NCBI RefSeq assembly: GCF_030382115.1
Contig: NZ_JAUDRJ010000003.1
Location: 2,987,202-3,017,306 of the forward strand
From: Nostoc sp. GT001
GTDB lineage: Bacteria > Cyanobacteriota > Cyanobacteriia > Cyanobacteriales > Nostocaceae
Direction of reading: 5' to 3'
Length of the DNA stretch: 30,105 nucleotides
Shown: one piece after another, positions 8,744-16,311 of the stretch
How positions within the stretch are numbered: the stretch's first letter is position 1
Layout of the letters: each line of letters starts with the position of its first letter
Program-made: the position numbers and the translations under genes
Notes under the pieces: generated by a model
Seen by the model: the letters and a program-made list of their open reading frames with translations, nothing else
Told to the model about the DNA's origin: nothing
Databases searched by the model: none

Positions 8744-9021
8744 TAATGAAAGTATTGCTCAATAGTCAAGTTTGACACAAATCATGTACAGTGACTAATT
8801 ATCTATGATCGGTGGCACATTGATGTCGTTGTGACAAATTATTGTCATCAAACCTAGATTATTACTGATGATGGTGATTATGTGACAGTGCGAGGAATTC
8901 AAGTATTTACTACTAATTCGGGAGCGATCGCATCCTTGACATAAAAAAATGTTGGCGACAAAAAGATCCCCGACTTTTCTAAAAAGTCGGGGATCTGGTT
9001 TCTTGTTTAAGTAGGTGTGGA
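8744..9021. other. Intergenic region with a strong hairpin
   Basis: No gene is recognised. A short plus-strand frame ending in TAA at about 8943 (IITDDGDYVTVRG...) looks like the tail of something but has no start. The inverted repeat GATCCCCGACTTTT (8965-8978) / AAAAGTCGGGGATC (8982-8995) is perfect with a 3-nt loop. Confidence 0.4.
8965..8995 (-). terminator. 14-bp hairpin, probable terminator of the 9022-9459 gene
   Basis: Perfect inverted repeat GATCCCCGACTTTT..AAAAGTCGGGGATC lying 26 bp beyond the stop codon of the minus-strand gene. The minus-strand 3' side runs into TTTTTGTCGCC. Similar CCCCGACTTTT hairpins are dispersed in cyanobacterial genomes. Confidence 0.55.
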
Positions 9022-9459
9022 TTATTGCAGCAGAGGAGTTGTGCCATTACCGTTAGTTGAGGCATTCGCAATTGCAGCTTGAGTAGGTTGAGTAGTAAGA
9101 ACCGCTACAAGTGGAGTAACTTTTGAACTAGATTGTCTACTTCGTTTTCGATTAGAGCCGCCAGCCTTGGAATACTCCATACTGTTTTTGCCGTAGACAG
9201 TTGCAACTCCACTTAGCATTCGTTCAGACATTTCGGAGAGAGCTTTATCCATCTGGGTTACTGTTTTACGCGATTCTTCCAGATTGGAAACCAGCGTATT
9301 ATTAGCTTCTACCATCGCACGGGTAGTATTGATTAGGTGGTTGTAAGCTTCAATGGTTAACCCATGTCCTAAATCCAGATTTTCATCAATAGATTTAAGC
9401 AAGGCGAGACGAAGTTGGGCTTTTTCAATAGCAGCAGAACCGCGAGTTTTTAAAGACAT
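9022..9459 (-). CDS. Hypothetical coiled-coil protein (145 aa)
   Basis: A 145-residue soluble protein with no family I recognise. Residues about 8-90 are helical, with heptad-like hydrophobic spacing (NHLINTTRAMVEANNTLVSNLEESRKTV). A basic patch SNRKRSRQSSSK follows (about 103-114), then a low-complexity Thr/Ala/Asn tail. A ribosome-binding AAAAAAGGATG stands just before ATG 9459. A hairpin follows the stop. The layout of a helical rod, basic patch and disordered tail might suit a nucleic-acid or scaffold-binding role, but that is a guess. Confidence 0.65.
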   Translation of the reverse strand: MSLKTRGSAAIEKAQLRLALLKSIDENLDLGHGLTIEAYNHLINTTRAMVEANNTLVSNLEESRKTVTQMDKALSEMSERMLSGVATVYGKNSMEYSKAGGSNRKRSRQSSSKVTPLVAVLTTQPTQAAIANASTNGNGTTPLLQ

Positions 9460-10001
9460 AACACATCCTTTTTTAATAATTCCTTTTTCAACATAGTGGA
9501 GTATGCTTTTGCCTGAGATGGGTAGTTTTGTGGATTTCTCTCATTAAAAGTTCAACAAAATAATTACGAGTTTGCCTGTGTTTTTACTCATTTTTCATAT
9601 CGATTTGTTGTTTGAGAATAAGTAAAATCAGCAACAGTAATCGCAAAATCAATAAATGCATACTCCGAAATAGCAAATGCATACTCCGAAATAGCAATTG
9701 CATACTCCGAAATGGCAATTGCATACCCCGAAATAGCAATTGCGTACTCCGAAATAGCAATTGCGTACTCCGAAATAGCAATTGCGTACTCCGAAATAGC
9801 AATTGCGTACTCCGAAATAGCAAATGCGATCGCCAAATCTATAAATGCGTTGGCGTAGACTACCGCAGGCATCACAAAATCATTGCGCCTACGTTATCGC
9901 TCAACCCAACCTACACAAAAATCAGGTTATCTCTAACACCGAGCGTATTGGGATATTATGCAGGATAATAGAGATGGTTCAATTAGCGTGTCTAAATTTT
10001 C
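9460..10001. other. Gene-free region holding the 21-bp tandem array
   Basis: 542 bp between the minus-strand coiled-coil gene and brnT. It holds the eight-unit array (9654-9821), a HIP1 octamer directly at its end (9827-9834) and a GGCGTAGACTACCGCAGGCATC stretch (9852-9873) resembling a dispersed repeat found elsewhere in the window. The rest shows no coding signal or clear promoter. Confidence 0.5.
9654..9821. repeat. Tandem array, 8 x 21 bp
   Basis: Eight contiguous units of consensus AATTGCGTACTCCGAAATAGC. Units 1-2 are AAATGCATACTCCGAAATAGC; unit 3 has GCATACTCC and ATGGC; unit 4 has GCATACCCC; units 5-8 are identical to each other. A ninth partial unit (AAATGCG) runs into a HIP1 site. 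Divergence is concentrated at the low-coordinate end, so the array seems to have grown at the other end. As 21 is a multiple of three and no unit contains a stop in several frames, long spurious open frames run through it on both strands. Confidence 0.9.
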
Positions 10002-10280
10002 ATGCAGTTTGAGTGGGATGAGGCGGAAAATTTAGAGAATCTTCGCAAACATGAGATTGATTTTGCCGATGTTCCTGAGATGTTTGAAAGTCCAATGCTA
10101 ATTGAGTTAGATGATCGTTTTGATTACGGAGAAAACCGTTGGTTCGGTATAGGTTTCCTCGGCAACGGTGTAGCCGTTGTAGTTTGGACAGAACGCAAAA
10201 ATAATGTGATTCTGATCATTTCAGCACGAAGGGCAAATCGGTATGAGCGACAAAAACTTGAGAAATACCTCTCGTACTAA
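10002..10280 (+). CDS. brnT: BrnT family toxin (DUF497), type II toxin-antitoxin system
   Basis: A 92-residue BrnT/DUF497 protein, a RelE-fold ribonuclease toxin that inhibits translation and is neutralised by BrnA. Family features are visible: N-terminal FEWDEAENLENLRKHEIDFAD, the central ENRWFGIGFLGNGVAVVVWTE strand region, and C-terminal IISARRANRYERQKLEKY containing the conserved Arg/Glu residues. It starts at ATG 10002 and overlaps the following brnA by 38 bp, as usual for the toxin-first BrnTA order. Expression is probably autoregulated by the BrnT-BrnA complex at the upstream promoter, by analogy. It appears intact. Confidence 0.93.
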   Translation: MQFEWDEAENLENLRKHEIDFADVPEMFESPMLIELDDRFDYGENRWFGIGFLGNGVAVVVWTERKNNVILIISARRANRYERQKLEKYLSY

Positions 10281-10521
10281 CTGGACAGCATTGGAGTCAA
10301 TGAACGATGAAGAAATTGACTACTCTGATATTCCACCATTGACAGAAGATTTTTTTCAGAAAGCTACTCTCCGAGTTCCCGCACCTCAAGCACAGCAATT
10401 GGTACAGATTGAGCCAGATATACTAGAGTGGTTTCAAGCTCAAAGCGGAGAATATAAAACCTTAATCAACTCTGTTTTACGTCGTTACATCAAAAACTGC
10501 GACGAACACAGAGCAGTGTAA
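10243..10521 (+). CDS. brnA: BrnA family antitoxin
   Basis: A 92-residue antitoxin pairing with BrnT. The N-terminal half is acidic (NDEEIDYSDIPPLTEDFFQKATLRVPAP), which matches the BrnA 'DxSDIPPLTDEFF' signature. The C-terminal half (PDILEWFQAQSGEYKTLINSVLRRYI) is the ribbon-helix-helix DNA-binding part that dimerises and represses the operon. ATG 10243 lies inside the last 38 bp of brnT in another frame, implying translational coupling. It sits just upstream of the TPR-CHAT block, in what looks like an accessory region. Confidence 0.93.
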   Translation: MSDKNLRNTSRTNWTALESMNDEEIDYSDIPPLTEDFFQKATLRVPAPQAQQLVQIEPDILEWFQAQSGEYKTLINSVLRRYIKNCDEHRAV

Positions 10522-10819
10522 CAATTTAAAATTCAATATTACACCGGAACTTCCCCCTCGATTAGATGACAATTTATATTGGGTGGGTGTTGCTTAATGT
10601 TTCCTCAAAAGCTTCTTAGCAAAACGCGATCGCATCTTTTGGAAATCAAGCGATCGCAAAATCAGTATATTGTCTGTTCACAAGTAAAAAATACTCATCC
10701 ACGAGGTTGTTTCATTGTCAGAAACACATCATTTGTGATGAAATTCTACACTTTTCTGGAATTTAGCGTGTTGGTGTCGAATTTATCTCATGATAAAGTT
10801 GCATCTCACACCATTACTC
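10522..10819 (+). other. Upstream region of the TPR-CHAT gene
   Basis: About 300 bp with two HIP1 octamers (about 10627-10634 and 10651-10658). A 101-codon open frame at 10579-10884 overlaps the CHAT start in another frame and has no family resemblance. No clear promoter or terminator was found. Confidence 0.35.
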
Positions 10820-13800
10820 ATGAACGAACAGCGTCAGCAAGCCTATTTCAACCTCATTCAACGTCTGTTGAATTGCCGTACTAACGATGAAGTCCAAAAA
10901 ATTTTGGCAGCAAACCAAGAATTAGTAGATATTGGCTTCTTGCAGACAATAGAAGCAGTAGCACAGATGTTTTCACAGCAAGGGGATGAGACGACAGCGA
11001 ATTGGTTACAAGGTTTGGCAATGCAACTAGGGGAAACGTTGAATCTAGATAATCAAGTAGATTTGCAATCTCTCAACGAGGAGCAGATACAGACATATTA
11101 CCAATTCTTGATGCAGGTAATACAAGTAACCGCAGACAGTAGGGGTAATTCCCAGGTAGTTTACTCCTTGCTGGCAAAGAATACAGACAAACTCGATGAG
11201 GTGTTAGCAGAAATATTGCACCGTTGGGGGATAAATAGACTTGGGGAAGCGAAAGCAGATGAGGCAGAATACGTAGCACAAGTTATTGCCACATTTAGCA
11301 ATCTAATTCAGGAATTCCCCTTGGGTAGCAAAGCCAGCAACATGGAAATTGCCATCACTGGTTATACTACTACTTTGACTGTTAGAACCCGCGAAGCTTT
11401 TCCTATTGATTGGGCTAGAACACAAAATAATCTCGGTAATGCCTACCTTTATAGGATCATGGGAGAGAAAGCAGAAAATATCGAAAAAGCAATCGCTGCT
11501 TTTAATGACGCTTTGACTGTCTACACCCACGAAGCTTTTCCCCAACAATGGGCAATGACGCAAAATAATCTCGGTAATGCCTACCTTTATAGGATCATGG
11601 GAGAGAAAGCAGAAAATATCGAAAAAGCAATCGCTGTTTTTACTGACGCTTTGACTGTCTACACCCACGAAGCTTTTCCTAGTTATTGGGCTGCAACCCA
11701 AAATAATCTCGGTATTGCCTACGGTAATAGAATCTGGGGAGAGAAGGTAGAAAATATCGAAAATTCCATTGCTGCTTTTACTACTGCTTTAACTGTCAGA
11801 ACCAGCAAAGCTTTTCCTACTGATTGGGCTGCAACCCAAAATAATCTCGGTATTGCCTACAGGGATAGAATCTGGGGAGAGAAGGCAAAAAATATCGAAA
11901 ATTCCATTGCTGCTTTTACTGCTGCTTTAACTGTCAGAACCAGCAAAGCTTTTCCTACTGATTGGGCTGCAACCCAAAATAATCTTGGAAATTCCTACCT
12001 TTATAGGATCATGGGAGAGAAAGCAGAAAATATCGAAAATTCCATTGCTGCTTTTACTGCTGCTTTAACTGTCAGAACCAGCGAAGCTTTTCCTACTGAT
12101 TGGGCGATGACGCAAATTAATCTCGGTGTTGCCTACCTTAATAGAATTGTGGGAGAGAATGCAGAAAATGTCGAGAAAGCGATCGCAGCTTTTACTGCTG
12201 CTTTAACTGTCAGAACCCGCGAAGCTTTTCCCGAAGATTGGGCTAAAGCGCAAAATAATCTCGGTATTGTCTACCGTGATAGAGTCGTGGCAGAGAAAGC
12301 AGAAAATGTCGAGAAAGCGATCGCAGCTTTTACTGCTGCTTTAACTGTCAGAACCCGCGAAGCTTTTCCCGTTGATTGGGCAGGTACGCAAAATAATCTC
12401 GGTCTTACCTACAGTAATAGAATTGTAGGAGAGAAAGCAGAAAATATCGAAAATTCCATCACTGCTTATACTGCTGCTTTAACTGTCTTCACTCGCGAAG
12501 CTTTTCCTATTGATTGGGCAATGACGCAAAATATTCTCGGTGCTGCCTACAAGGATAGAATTGTGGGAGAGAAGGCAGAAAATATCAAAAAAGCTTACAC
12601 CATCTTTGAATCTGCAATAGAAACAATTGAATCTTTGCGGAGTGAAATTCTTTCTGGTGATGAGACAAAACGTAAACACGCAGAAGAATGGAACAAGCTT
12701 TATAGCAGCATGGTAGAAGTTTGCCTGGAATTAAGTAACATCACAGAAGCAATTGAATATGTTGAACGTAGTAAAACTCGTAATTTAGTTGAACAAATCC
12801 TGGAACGTGACTCTAAAAACATCTTCCCCCCAGATGTTGTGACTCAACTAGAAAAATACAGATATGAAATAGCCACAGGACAAGATCAAATCCAAAATGG
12901 CAAAGCTGAAAATCCCAAAGTCCTTGCACAACATCTCCAACAGTTGCGAAACCAGCGTAATGAATTGCAAAACAAATACTTACTCGTTGGTTATAGTTTC
13001 AAATTCGACTCATTCCAAGGTTCTTTGGATGAGGATACAGCCATTATCGAGTGGTATATTCTCAACGATAAAATTCTGGTGTTTATTGTCACAAAACAAG
13101 GAGAGGTAACTGTTTGCCCATCCCAACCAGAAGACCGAGAAGCTTTGGAAAATTGGGTAAATCAATATTTGCAGAATTACTACAATCAAAAAGACCAATG
13201 GCTAAATAACTTAGAGGAAAAACTTAAACAATTAGCTTCGATTCTGCACATTGATGAAATATTAACCCAGATACCAAAGCACTGCGATAAACTCATCCTA
13301 ATTCCCCATCAATTCCTACACTTATTCCCCCTTCATGCAATTCCAGTAAATCAAAATTCGGAAAATTCGTCTTGTCTTTTGGATTTATTTGCTGGTGGTG
13401 TGAGTTATGCACCCAGTTGTCAACTACTGCAACAGGTACAACAGCGCAAACGTCCTGATTTTCAATCTCTATTTGCAATTCAAAATCCTACAGAAAACCT
13501 GAGTTACACCAATTTGGAAGTAGAAAGCATATTATCTTACTTTCCCTCCCATCAAGTATTATCCAAAAATCAAGCCACAAAAGATGACTTATCCAAAGAA
13601 GCAACACAATTAAAAAAAGCAAATTATCTTCACTTTTCTTGTCACGGTTATTTCAATTTCAACTCTCCCCAAAATTCTTTTTTATTGTTAGCAAATGCCT
13701 ACGTTTCCCCTATTCCTGATGATGCTAATCCAGAAAGATATCTCAAAGTTTCCGATACCAAAGCTATAGATTTAAGTAAATGTTTAACATTAGGTAATTT

Positions 13801-14227
13801 ATTTGAACGAACCTTCGACTTTAGTCAAACTCGTCTCGTGGTTCTCTCAGCCTGCGAAACAGGTTTAATTGACTTCAATAATACCAGTGATGAATATATC
13901 GGCTTACCTAGTGGCTTTCTCTACGCAGGTAGTAGCAGTGTTGTAAGTAGTTTATGGACGGTAAACGATTTATCAACATCCTTTTTAATGATTAAGTTCA
14001 TTCAAATTTTAAAAAATGCTACAGATATGTCAATACCACTTGCTATGAATCAAGCGCAGCGTTGGTTGCGGGATGCGACTAAAGAAGAATTGCAGGAATG
14101 GGTAAAAAAATTGGCGTTAGATAACACTAAGAAAGGAAAGATACGTCGTCAAATTAATAATATGACTGGAGAGCAACCATTTAACTCTCCTTTTCATTGG
14201 GCTGCATTTACTGCTGTTGGCAAATAG
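10820..14227 (+). CDS. TPR-CHAT protein (caspase-like CHAT protease with nine TPR-like repeats)
   Basis: A 1135-residue protein joining tetratricopeptide-like repeats to a C-terminal CHAT (caspase HetF-associated with TPRs) peptidase domain. The ATG at 10820 (MNEQRQQAYFNLIQ) is preferred over an in-frame ATG ten codons earlier, as this is the usual N-terminus of such proteins. A helical N-terminal domain covers about 1-185. Nine near-identical 46-residue repeats (EAFP-DWA-TQNNLG-AY---I-GEKAENIEKAIAAF-AALTV) span about 192-605, then a helical linker. CHAT runs from about 820 to the end, with the catalytic His in HFSCHGYF (His942) and Cys in VLSACETGL (Cys1012). TPRs probably sense a partner and the protease cleaves a target, as in the Craspase TPR-CHAT and gasdermin-linked CHAT proteins. 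The target here is unknown; the next gene, 10 bp on, is a candidate partner. Confidence 0.92.
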   Translation: MNEQRQQAYFNLIQRLLNCRTNDEVQKILAANQELVDIGFLQTIEAVAQMFSQQGDETTANWLQGLAMQLGETLNLDNQVDLQSLNEEQIQTYYQFLMQVIQVTADSRGNSQVVYSLLAKNTDKLDEVLAEILHRWGINRLGEAKADEAEYVAQVIATFSNLIQEFPLGSKASNMEIAITGYTTTLTVRTREAFPIDWARTQNNLGNAYLYRIMGEKAENIEKAIAAFNDALTVYTHEAFPQQWAMTQNNLGNAYLYRIMGEKAENIEKAIAVFTDALTVYTHEAFPSYWAATQNNLGIAYGNRIWGEKVENIENSIAAFTTALTVRTSKAFPTDWAATQNNLGIAYRDRIWGEKAKNIENSIAAFTAALTVRTSKAFPTDWAATQNNLGNSYLYRIMGEKAENIENSIAAFTAALTVRTSEAFPTDWAMTQINLGVAYLNRIVGENAENVEKAIAAFTAALTVRTREAFPEDWAKAQNNLGIVYRDRVVAEKAENVEKAIAAFTAALTVRTREAFPVDWAGTQNNLGLTYSNRIVGEKAENIENSITAYTAALTVFTREAFPIDWAMTQNILGAAYKDRIVGEKAENIKKAYTIFESAIETIESLRSEILSGDETKRKHAEEWNKLYSSMVEVCLELSNITEAIEYVERSKTRNLVEQILERDSKNIFPPDVVTQLEKYRYEIATGQDQIQNGKAENPKVLAQHLQQLRNQRNELQNKYLLVGYSFKFDSFQGSLDEDTAIIEWYILNDKILVFIVTKQGEVTVCPSQPEDREALENWVNQYLQNYYNQKDQWLNNLEEKLKQLASILHIDEILTQIPKHCDKLILIPHQFLHLFPLHAIPVNQNSENSSCLLDLFAGGVSYAPSCQLLQQVQQRKRPDFQSLFAIQNPTENLSYTNLEVESILSYFPSHQVLSKNQATKDDLSKEATQLKKANYLHFSCHGYFNFNSPQNSFLLLANAYVSPIPDDANPERYLKVSDTKAIDLSKCLTLGNLFERTFDFSQTRLVVLSACETGLIDFNNTSDEYIGLPSGFLYAGSSSVVSSLWTVNDLSTSFLMIKFIQILKNATDMSIPLAMNQAQRWLRDATKEELQEWVKKLALDNTKKGKIRRQINNMTGEQPFNSPFHWAAFTAVGK
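11393..12634 (+). repeat. Nine 138-bp direct repeats inside the TPR-CHAT gene
   Basis: Copies begin at GAAGCTTTT/AAAGCTTTT at 11393, 11531, 11669, 11807, 11945, 12083, 12221, 12359 and 12497, exactly 138 bp (46 codons) apart. Long stretches are identical at DNA level; for example CTCGGTAATGCCTACCTTTATAGG is shared by the first two. The last copy (12497) degenerates towards its end. Identity at silent sites points to recent amplification or gene conversion. Confidence 0.9.
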
Positions 14228-14237
14228 GAGAATAATA

Positions 14238-14567
14238 ATGTCTGATTATGAAATAACTGTTAATATTTTTATCCATCTGCTGAAGACTCAATCTTCTCTA
14301 TTTTCAGAGGATAGAATTACACTAATAAAATTGATTAATAACCAAACTGATGACATTAAATCTTTATCCGATGCTATCTCATATTGGCTTTCAGAACATC
14401 CTGAAGTAGAGAAAGCTTTAGCAGAATTTGAGGAAATAGGAACAAGAGCGCCAGGCGATAAGCAAGCAAATACAAATATTCCCAAATACGAACTTGATAA
14501 AAAGAATATACTTAATGAGATTCAACAAAGTTCGTCATCTGCTAAGGAGACAAAAAAACCGACTTAG
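14238..14567 (+). CDS. Small helical protein directly downstream of the CHAT gene
   Basis: A 109-residue protein beginning at ATG 14238, preferred because TAGGAG stands about 8 bases upstream; an earlier in-frame start would overlap the CHAT stop. It begins 10 bp after the CHAT stop, so it is almost certainly in the same operon. Residues about 1-70 are helical (IFIHLLKTQSSLFSEDRITL, DAISYWLSEHPEVEKALAEF). Residues 71-109 are a polar, probably disordered tail with GTRAPGDKQANTN and SSSSAKETKKP. I do not recognise a family. By position it may be an effector-associated adaptor, inhibitor or substrate of the CHAT protease, the flexible tail being a plausible cleavage site. That role is inference. 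Confidence 0.75.
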   Translation: MSDYEITVNIFIHLLKTQSSLFSEDRITLIKLINNQTDDIKSLSDAISYWLSEHPEVEKALAEFEEIGTRAPGDKQANTNIPKYELDKKNILNEIQQSSSSAKETKKPT

Positions 14568-14629
14568 GCTAAGAGGTTGTTTGAAAAGTGATATGTTGTA
14601 ATTTTTATCAAATTATTATCCCCCTTAGT

Positions 14630-14689
14630 CCCCCCTTATAAAGGGGGGAAATAAGAAAATCCGGTTCCCTCCCCTTTGCAAGGGGAGGG
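14630..14689. repeat. Pair of G/C-run hairpins (dispersed cyanobacterial repeat)
   Basis: CCCCCCTT-ATA-AAGGGGGG (14630-14648) and CCCTCCCCTT-TGC-AAGGGGAGGG (14667-14689) form two perfect hairpins in the 173-bp gap between the small CHAT-linked gene and the following gene. The flanks (TTAGTCC..., GGTTAGGGTGGGG) continue the motif. Such pairs recur across Nostocales intergenic DNA. Here they could attenuate transcription into the downstream gene. Confidence 0.75.
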
Positions 14690-14740
14690 TTAGGGTGGGG
14701 TAAAGTATCTGAACACCACGACATTTATCTTTATTTTAAA

Positions 14741-16147
14741 ATGGATTATTTTTCAACAGGAAAAATAGCTTATCCCAAACTAACTCTTTATGCCTTTCAT
14801 CTAAAGCATAGCTTATCGCAAAAACCTAAAACCCCTGTAAAAAATGCCAATGATTTATGGTTAAAATGCCAGCAGCTTGGTAAACAACTTGGTATTCCTA
14901 AACTAGAAACTTTACCTGAACTGATTGAAAAAGCAAATAATAAAAAAACTAGCATCACTGGAGAAATACTTCCCGAACGTTTCTTAAAATTTACCGCCAT
15001 CCAACATCAACAAAATCTACACTTAAGCGGTGAAGCTAATCCCCTAGAAATTCACGATACCTACGCCCTTGATTTAACTTTACGTTATCCTGATCCAGAA
15101 GTAAAACTTGCTGATTTAAGACGGCTAAATCCAGATGATTGCTTACTGTCTAAAAATATCAAAGCTTCTCTAGGACAAACCCTAGTATTTCTTGCTCAAC
15201 CTGTAGGAAAAATAGATGATGAACAAGCATTCGCTGATGCTTGTGTCAAAGCATTATTATCAGAAGAAACTTGCCAAGAACTAAAGATTTATCGTCAGCA
15301 TCAAGGGCAATTATTAGGTAGTCCGATATTTGAATATAACAATGATGCTGATTTTCCTGAAACACAGTGTCATTTATTAATTTGGTTAAATACTCATTAC
15401 CAAACTACAGAATTAGAAAACAAGGGAGAATATTATTATCCTTTAATTGACCTTCTTCTTTGTCGCAGTAAAATTATTTATGCTCGTTCTGAAGCTATAT
15501 GGTGTTACGAACAAGCTAGAACGGCTTATTATAAGCTGGAAAAGTATAAACAAGAATTTCAAGAGCAAAAAAATAACTCTATAGATTCAAAATTTGGTAA
15601 TTTAAATCAATGGCTACAGGAAATACCAGAAATTTCTTTTAATTATGTTGATTATTTAAGAGATTTAGAACTGCACAAAACTACAATTCAAACTAATAGT
15701 AAAAACTATCGTTTATATCTTGACAAGCTAAATAAAATAGGCATTGACTCAGATAATTTAGAATTTTTTTCCAACTTCCTAGAACTAGCTGAAGATACCT
15801 TTGTCGAACAAGTTAACACAAACTTAGCTTATCTTACCCCCGGTCAAAACCTCTTTGACCAGATGATTGGTACAATTCGCGGCATAGTAGAGTTAGAACA
15901 AGCCAAACGCGATCGCTCTTTAGAACGCACCATCCAAGTACTAGGTATAGCCCTTGGTGGCGGTGCAATAGTTTCTGGTATTGTCACCCAACACATAGAT
16001 AAACCCTTTGCACCACAGATAAATTTCAAGTACCCAGTTCACCCTTTGGTGTCATCTTTACTTTGGAGTGTTTTAGCTACGGCGATCTTTGGGATATTAG
16101 CGTGGTGGTTTACTCAACCGAAACCAAAGAGAAATAAACAGAAGTAG
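14741..16147 (+). CDS. Unrecognised protein with large soluble domain and two C-terminal TM helices
   Basis: A 468-residue protein not assigned to a named family. Residues 1 to about 240 are mixed alpha/beta (IHDTYALDLTLRYP, LGQTLVFLAQPVG, CHLLIWLNTHYQ). About 240-396 is long helices including a coiled-coil-like stretch (AIWCYEQARTAYYKLEKYKQ). Two hydrophobic helices close the protein: about 397-415 (TIQVLGIALGGGAIVSGIV) and 434-457 (HPLVSSLLWSVLATAIFGIL), followed by a basic tail. The long helices leading into a C-terminal hairpin recall CorA-like topology, but no GMN motif is present. It follows the CHAT operon on the same strand after a repeat-filled 173-bp gap and could be a membrane effector or sensor. 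ATG 14741 has no strong ribosome-binding site. Confidence 0.7.
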   Translation: MDYFSTGKIAYPKLTLYAFHLKHSLSQKPKTPVKNANDLWLKCQQLGKQLGIPKLETLPELIEKANNKKTSITGEILPERFLKFTAIQHQQNLHLSGEANPLEIHDTYALDLTLRYPDPEVKLADLRRLNPDDCLLSKNIKASLGQTLVFLAQPVGKIDDEQAFADACVKALLSEETCQELKIYRQHQGQLLGSPIFEYNNDADFPETQCHLLIWLNTHYQTTELENKGEYYYPLIDLLLCRSKIIYARSEAIWCYEQARTAYYKLEKYKQEFQEQKNNSIDSKFGNLNQWLQEIPEISFNYVDYLRDLELHKTTIQTNSKNYRLYLDKLNKIGIDSDNLEFFSNFLELAEDTFVEQVNTNLAYLTPGQNLFDQMIGTIRGIVELEQAKRDRSLERTIQVLGIALGGGAIVSGIVTQHIDKPFAPQINFKYPVHPLVSSLLWSVLATAIFGILAWWFTQPKPKRNKQK

Positions 16148-16311
16148 GCATTAGAGCAAATTATCTGACTCACGTCACATCAATAGTAGGAATAATCTTG
16201 CTGTGCGATGTCTACGACGGGCTAGGCCTACGGACATTTTCTACAACCAGAAAAATTCACGCTATTTTGGGTTAATATGCGATCGCTCCTTCAAATCAAA
16301 GCCTCGAATTA
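16148..16311. repeat. Short intergenic stretch with a degenerate 30-bp dispersed repeat
   Basis: GCGATGTCTACGACGGGCTAGGCCTACGGAC (about 16205-16235) is a degenerate form of the GCGATGCCTACGGCGGGCTACGCC palindromic repeat found at 16414, 19888 and 20261. A HIP1 octamer follows at 16279-16286. Confidence 0.5.

Noticed and set aside
8853..8943. Short plus-strand frame IITDDGDYVTVRG... after the tRNA
   Set aside because: Only 28 codons after an in-frame TAG, no start codon and no family recognised; could be a gene tail but cannot be supported.
9654..9821. Possible CRISPR array
   Set aside because: Units are contiguous with no unique spacers, and no cas gene is in the window.
9588..9875. Minus-strand open frame of repeated AISEYAI heptapeptides across the 21-bp array
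   Set aside because: The 21-bp unit lacks stops in several frames on both strands, so open frames arise automatically. No ribosome-binding site or non-repeat domain supports it.
10579..10884. 101-codon plus-strand frame before and overlapping the TPR-CHAT start
   Set aside because: Out of frame with the CHAT gene, no recognisable family, composition like non-coding DNA with HIP1 sites.
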